This document shows positions 63,766 through 64,000 of a stretch of DNA of 64,000 nucleotides, in pieces (position 1 is the first letter of the stretch; every line of letters begins with the position of its first letter). The notes beneath the pieces are model-generated. The model was not told the DNA's origin, did no database searches, and was given only the letters and a program-made list of their open reading frames with translations. Source of the DNA: Apoda limacodes (lineage: Eukaryota; Arthropoda; Insecta; Lepidoptera; Limacodidae); assembly GCA_946406115.1 (NCBI GenBank), contig OX291551.1:30611381-30675380 (forward strand), given 5' to 3'. Position numbers and translations under genes: made by a program.

Positions 63766-63805
63766 TTGAGCTAGGCTCTCGTTTCACATTTGTGTTTTTT
63801 TGATG

Positions 63806-64000
63806 AGATATCATTACTTTTGTACAGAATTTATTAGTATTTATTATTAATACATTGTTTTTTGTAAAATTACTGTATTTTCCTACGTTTACGCTGTGTA
63901 GTTTTCTTCTTTGTACTGTTTTTCGAATTTCCTTGTACCCACGAAATACTAGAGTGAATTGCAATTATTATTATTATTTGCTATTTTTCTTACATGTTTT
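63806..64000. other. Window end, nothing identified
   Basis: AT-rich sequence beyond the inverted repeat. No lace exon is recognised before the end of the window. Confidence 0.35.

Overview
This is nuclear DNA of an insect, almost certainly a moth or butterfly (Lepidoptera). The window is AT-rich, gene-poor and packed with transposable elements. The assignment rests on repeat families I know from Lepidoptera: the 'GTGCGAGTCGGACTCGCGC...GGGTTCCGTACC' family, Helitron-like elements starting 'ACTAATATTATAAATGCGAAAG', and LINEs whose 3' end reads 'ACCGCTTACCATCAGGCGG...TATAAAA'. Almost every long open reading frame here is transposon-derived or a satellite artefact. The host genes show up only as short exons with good splice sites.

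Two divergent host genes are supported. (1) Minus strand, about 0.8-35.2 kb: the 5' part of what I infer to be a reticulon-like gene (insect Rtnl1). It has a long acidic, proline-rich first exon (34,629-35,241) and candidate short alternative first exons at 21,220-21,256, 15,778-15,796 and 921-963. There is a candidate 39-nt cassette exon (22,001-22,039) and a common 36-nt microexon (795-830). All are spliced in phase 1, so any first exon can join the microexon in frame. The membrane (reticulon-homology) exons would lie left of position 1. (2) Plus strand, 41.0 kb onward: serine palmitoyltransferase subunit 2 (lace). A candidate first coding exon lies at 41,004-41,165 and a well-supported transmembrane exon at 61,044-61,247. 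The intron of about 19.9 kb between them is almost entirely mobile DNA, and the catalytic exons lie beyond position 64,000.

Layout. 0-1.2 kb: GC-rich 3'-most alternative promoter and exons of the reticulon-like gene. 2.4-15 kb: Gypsy integrase scrap, a 1.9-kb TIR element, three LINE families, an unidentified decayed coding remnant, and a large inverted-repeat element with a LINE in it. 15.6-22.1 kb: GC islands with candidate alternative exons, a hAT MITE with perfect target-site duplications, and a 5S-like SINE. 22.2-34 kb: a 44-bp minisatellite, a near full-length decayed LINE, lepidopteran MITE/SINE copies and further tandem repeats. 34.6-41.2 kb: the divergent promoters of the two genes. 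41.2-61 kb: the lace intron, with LINE fragments, a second copy of the 1.9-kb TIR element, a Copia pol abutting a BEL/Pao gag, and a stack of nested transposons (piggyBac MITE and Helitron in a hAT, in another hAT, in a minisatellite). 60.4-61.0 kb: a 112-bp minisatellite ending just upstream of the lace exon. 61.5-63.8 kb: a long inverted repeat around piggyBac remnants.

No rRNA operon, functional tRNA, CRISPR array or prokaryotic feature was seen. Gene identities rest on recognising short peptide stretches and splice signals by eye; no database search was possible.
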